64,000 nucleotides of DNA, from the NCBI GenBank assembly GCA_963761015.1, contig CAVXFL010000015.1, forward strand, positions 164,727 to 228,726, given 5' to 3'. The notes below the pieces were generated by a model. It made no database searches and was not told the origin of the DNA. It saw only the letters and a program-made list of their open reading frames with translations. The translations under genes were made by a program, and so were the position numbers. The DNA comes from CAVXFL01 sp963761015 (GTDB lineage: Bacteria > Pseudomonadota > Alphaproteobacteria > Acetobacterales > Acetobacteraceae). Positions 62,657 through 64,000 of the stretch are shown here, in pieces (positions within the stretch are counted from its first letter, which is position 1; every line of letters begins with the position of its first letter).

Positions 62657-63472
62657 TTAATACCCTAAACCTTTCACCCAATTAGTATAATCTTTGTATA
62701 TCCACTCTATTGTGTGTGCAATATCTTCATATCCCAATTCCAATGCATTCTGAATGTAAGCATCGGGATAAATTTTACTAATTCGTTCTCCACTTTCATT
62801 TGTCCCTTTGCTCAGTGCTGTTCTATAAATATGTTCCACAAATGGTACAGATCCAGATTGGATACTACACCCAATCAACATCTCATAATCTAATGGATAT
62901 TGTTGTTTATAAGAAATAATAATACCTTGAATGACGCTCCACAGACTTAAATCTCCCTCTTTTAAGAGTGTGCAGATCAGTTTAAGTCCATCTTGTTTTT
63001 CATAAAAAATAGGATATTTTAAAAGATGATTGACGATATCCCATTGCCTATTATCTATAGCCAGCTTTATCTCTTGCTCTGTCAAAAAACTTTGGGTTCC
63101 TCGAGTTGGTATAAATTCAATCAATTCATTGACCAACTCCAAATTTCCTTTTTGGATTGCTTGTTTCATCTCTATTCTGGGATTAAACATGATAAAGTAA
63201 TATTCTTTCCAATTATATATTTTTTTGTAAACTAAAATCTGAGGGATATCTACTATGTTCTCTGGAAGGTCAAAGTCAATGATGGATTTTTGTTTCCAGA
63301 AAAACTCATCATCACAAATATTTTGTAAGACAACTGAAGTGGCACATACATATTTTATATCTATAGGATCTAAGTGAAGCATGATCTCTGTCCACATTTC
63401 CAAAGGTACCCTGGAGATTGCTCGTTCAGAAAACACTACAGGAATATCTAAATAGGCAATATGATTTTTCAT
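62657..63472 (-). CDS. F-box protein with repeat-like C-terminus (giant virus type)
   Basis: A 271-residue protein. An F-box lies near residues 18-62 (SRVPLEMWTEIMLHLDPIDI, then CATSVVLQNICDDEFFWKQK). After it come helical repeats, such as MKQAIQKGNLELVNELIEF and EIKLAIDNRQWDIVNHLLKY, which look like degenerate ankyrin-type repeats. F-box/ankyrin proteins are abundant in giant viruses and recruit host ubiquitin ligases. It lies 46 bp from the TFIIB gene. Confidence 0.75.
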   Translation of the reverse strand: MKNHIAYLDIPVVFSERAISRVPLEMWTEIMLHLDPIDIKYVCATSVVLQNICDDEFFWKQKSIIDFDLPENIVDIPQILVYKKIYNWKEYYFIMFNPRIEMKQAIQKGNLELVNELIEFIPTRGTQSFLTEQEIKLAIDNRQWDIVNHLLKYPIFYEKQDGLKLICTLLKEGDLSLWSVIQGIIISYKQQYPLDYEMLIGCSIQSGSVPFVEHIYRTALSKGTNESGERISKIYPDAYIQNALELGYEDIAHTIEWIYKDYTNWVKGLGY

Positions 63473-63539
63473 TTTATAAGAACAAAGTTAAAATTTGAAG
63501 AAGTTCTCCACTTTCATTTTTTGCTATTAAATAAATAAA

Positions 63540-63560
63540 AAGTATGTAGTCTACATACTT
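63540..63560. terminator. 21-bp palindrome, putative viral transcript end
   Basis: AAGTATGTAG T CTACATACTT: a perfect palindrome with one central base, able to form a 9-bp stem with loop GTC. It sits after the 3' end of the membrane protein gene at 63,680-63,997 and before the F-box start. In mimivirus-like genomes such palindromes follow most genes and set the poly(A) site. Confidence 0.65.
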
Positions 63561-63679
63561 CATCATTAGCAGATCCTAATCTTTTACAGTTTTTAGATCT
63601 GATATATGTTGGCATCGTATCGTTCTTTCCAATGATATTCTCCTACAGAATGTTGAATTCTATCTTGTTCAAATTTTTG

Positions 63680-64000
63680 TTACTTAAACACCAGGAGCAT
63701 ATCAGCAGTTCTTCCTACATCTACTGTACTACTTAAATCTGTACCTACATTTTTAAGTTCTCCTCTTGCTTCTCCTTTGAGAAGAGGGTGTTCTTCCCAA
63801 TAATTACCACGTGTTTTTGCTCTGATTAAATTGTAGTGATCAAAGATAAAATATGTGATGATAGCTACCCCTGTCCATACCAAAGCAAATCCCAAGGTAG
63901 AAATAACGTTGTTTCTTAGAATATTTTTCGAAGTTTCACTTGGATTTACGTAGCTGTTGTAAAGTGCTAATCCAAAATTGTACCAACTCAAAATCAAGAA
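63680..64000 (-). CDS. Small viral membrane protein, partial
   Basis: At least 106 residues, and the frame is open to the window edge. One or two helices (ISTLGFALVWTGVAIITYFIF) are followed by a short soluble tail. An in-frame TAA at 63,680 is followed by 28 more sense codons ending at 63,593 that look protein-like (QHSVGEYHWKERYDANIYQI). The function is unknown. The hairpin at 63,540 follows. Confidence 0.5.
   Translation of the reverse strand, partial: FLILSWYNFGLALYNSYVNPSETSKNILRNNVISTLGFALVWTGVAIITYFIFDHYNLIRAKTRGNYWEEHPLLKGEARGELKNVGTDLSSTVDVGRTADMLLVFK

Noticed and set aside
1..64000. CRISPR array, prophage or insertion sequence
   Set aside because: No regularly spaced repeat-spacer pattern, integrase, transposase or phage structural gene was found. 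The short tandem repeats have no unique spacers.

Overview
The window joins two unrelated pieces of DNA. Positions 1 to about 61,260 are a very GC-rich bacterial chromosome fragment. Gene content and protein style fit an alphaproteobacterium, most likely Acetobacterales/Rhodospirillales: sdhCDAB, rplU-rpmA-obgE, minCDE, a FixLJ pair, Tim44-like and ZapE proteins, and dispersed REP-like palindromes. From about 61,265 to 64,000 the sequence is strongly AT-rich. It encodes proteins of a giant DNA virus (Nucleocytoviricota): a TFIIB-like factor, an F-box protein and small membrane proteins, with palindromic hairpins between genes. The change occurs within a few bases and cuts a gene on each side, so a chimeric contig is the simplest reading.

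Layout: 1-0.8 kb, two TadE-like pseudopilins (-). 1.1-4.8 kb, succinate dehydrogenase sdhCDAB. 4.8-10.2 kb, mixed housekeeping (phosphatase, 2OG oxygenase, ZapE, metallophosphoesterase, MaoC-like dehydratase, LutA-like Fe-S protein). 10.3-11.3 kb, MerR-DUF433 antitoxin and DUF5615 PIN-like toxin. 11.4-13.9 kb, Tim44-like protein, MFS carrier and a small exported protein. 14.1-15.9 kb, rplU-rpmA-obgE. 16-18.5 kb, HpcH/HpaI aldolase and a polytopic membrane protein. 18.6-22.7 kb, FixL/FixJ oxygen-sensing pair, glucokinase, cytochrome c and a lone receiver. 22.8-23.5 kb, double cold-shock protein. 24-29.3 kb, a luciferase-like monooxygenase divergent from an operon of acetyltransferase, carbon-nitrogen hydrolase, dihydropyrimidinase and alpha/beta hydrolase. 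This looks like cyclic amide/pyrimidine breakdown. 29.4-32.5 kb, secreted serine carboxypeptidase and a membrane protein. 32.6-35.7 kb, acoABC-type 2-oxo acid/acetoin dehydrogenase. 35.8-41.5 kb, Nudix, a CoA-binding/O-acetylhomoserine sulfhydrylase fusion, alpha-hydroxy-acid oxidase, agmatinase family, thioesterase and a small conserved protein. 41.7-43.6 kb, minCDE. 43.7-46.9 kb, MoxR ATPase, Uma2 nuclease and a membrane protein. 47.3-50.5 kb, sugar-type ABC importer lacking an ATPase. 50.6-53.2 kb, Rieske protein and two amidohydrolases. 53.3-59.9 kb, MFS carrier, O-methyltransferase, TPP enzyme, cupredoxin, ribokinase and 3-methyladenine glycosylase. 60-60.8 kb, sulfotransferase of lower GC. 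61.0-61.26 kb, a broken pqiA remnant.

About fifteen otherwise normal genes are split by single-base shifts, nearly all consistent with one inserted base. They cluster at 26-41 and 52-54 kb and are absent from 41-52 kb. This looks like residual long-read sequencing error rather than gene decay. I treat these genes as intact in the organism and note the breaks. I saw no tRNA, rRNA, CRISPR array or recognisable insertion sequence.
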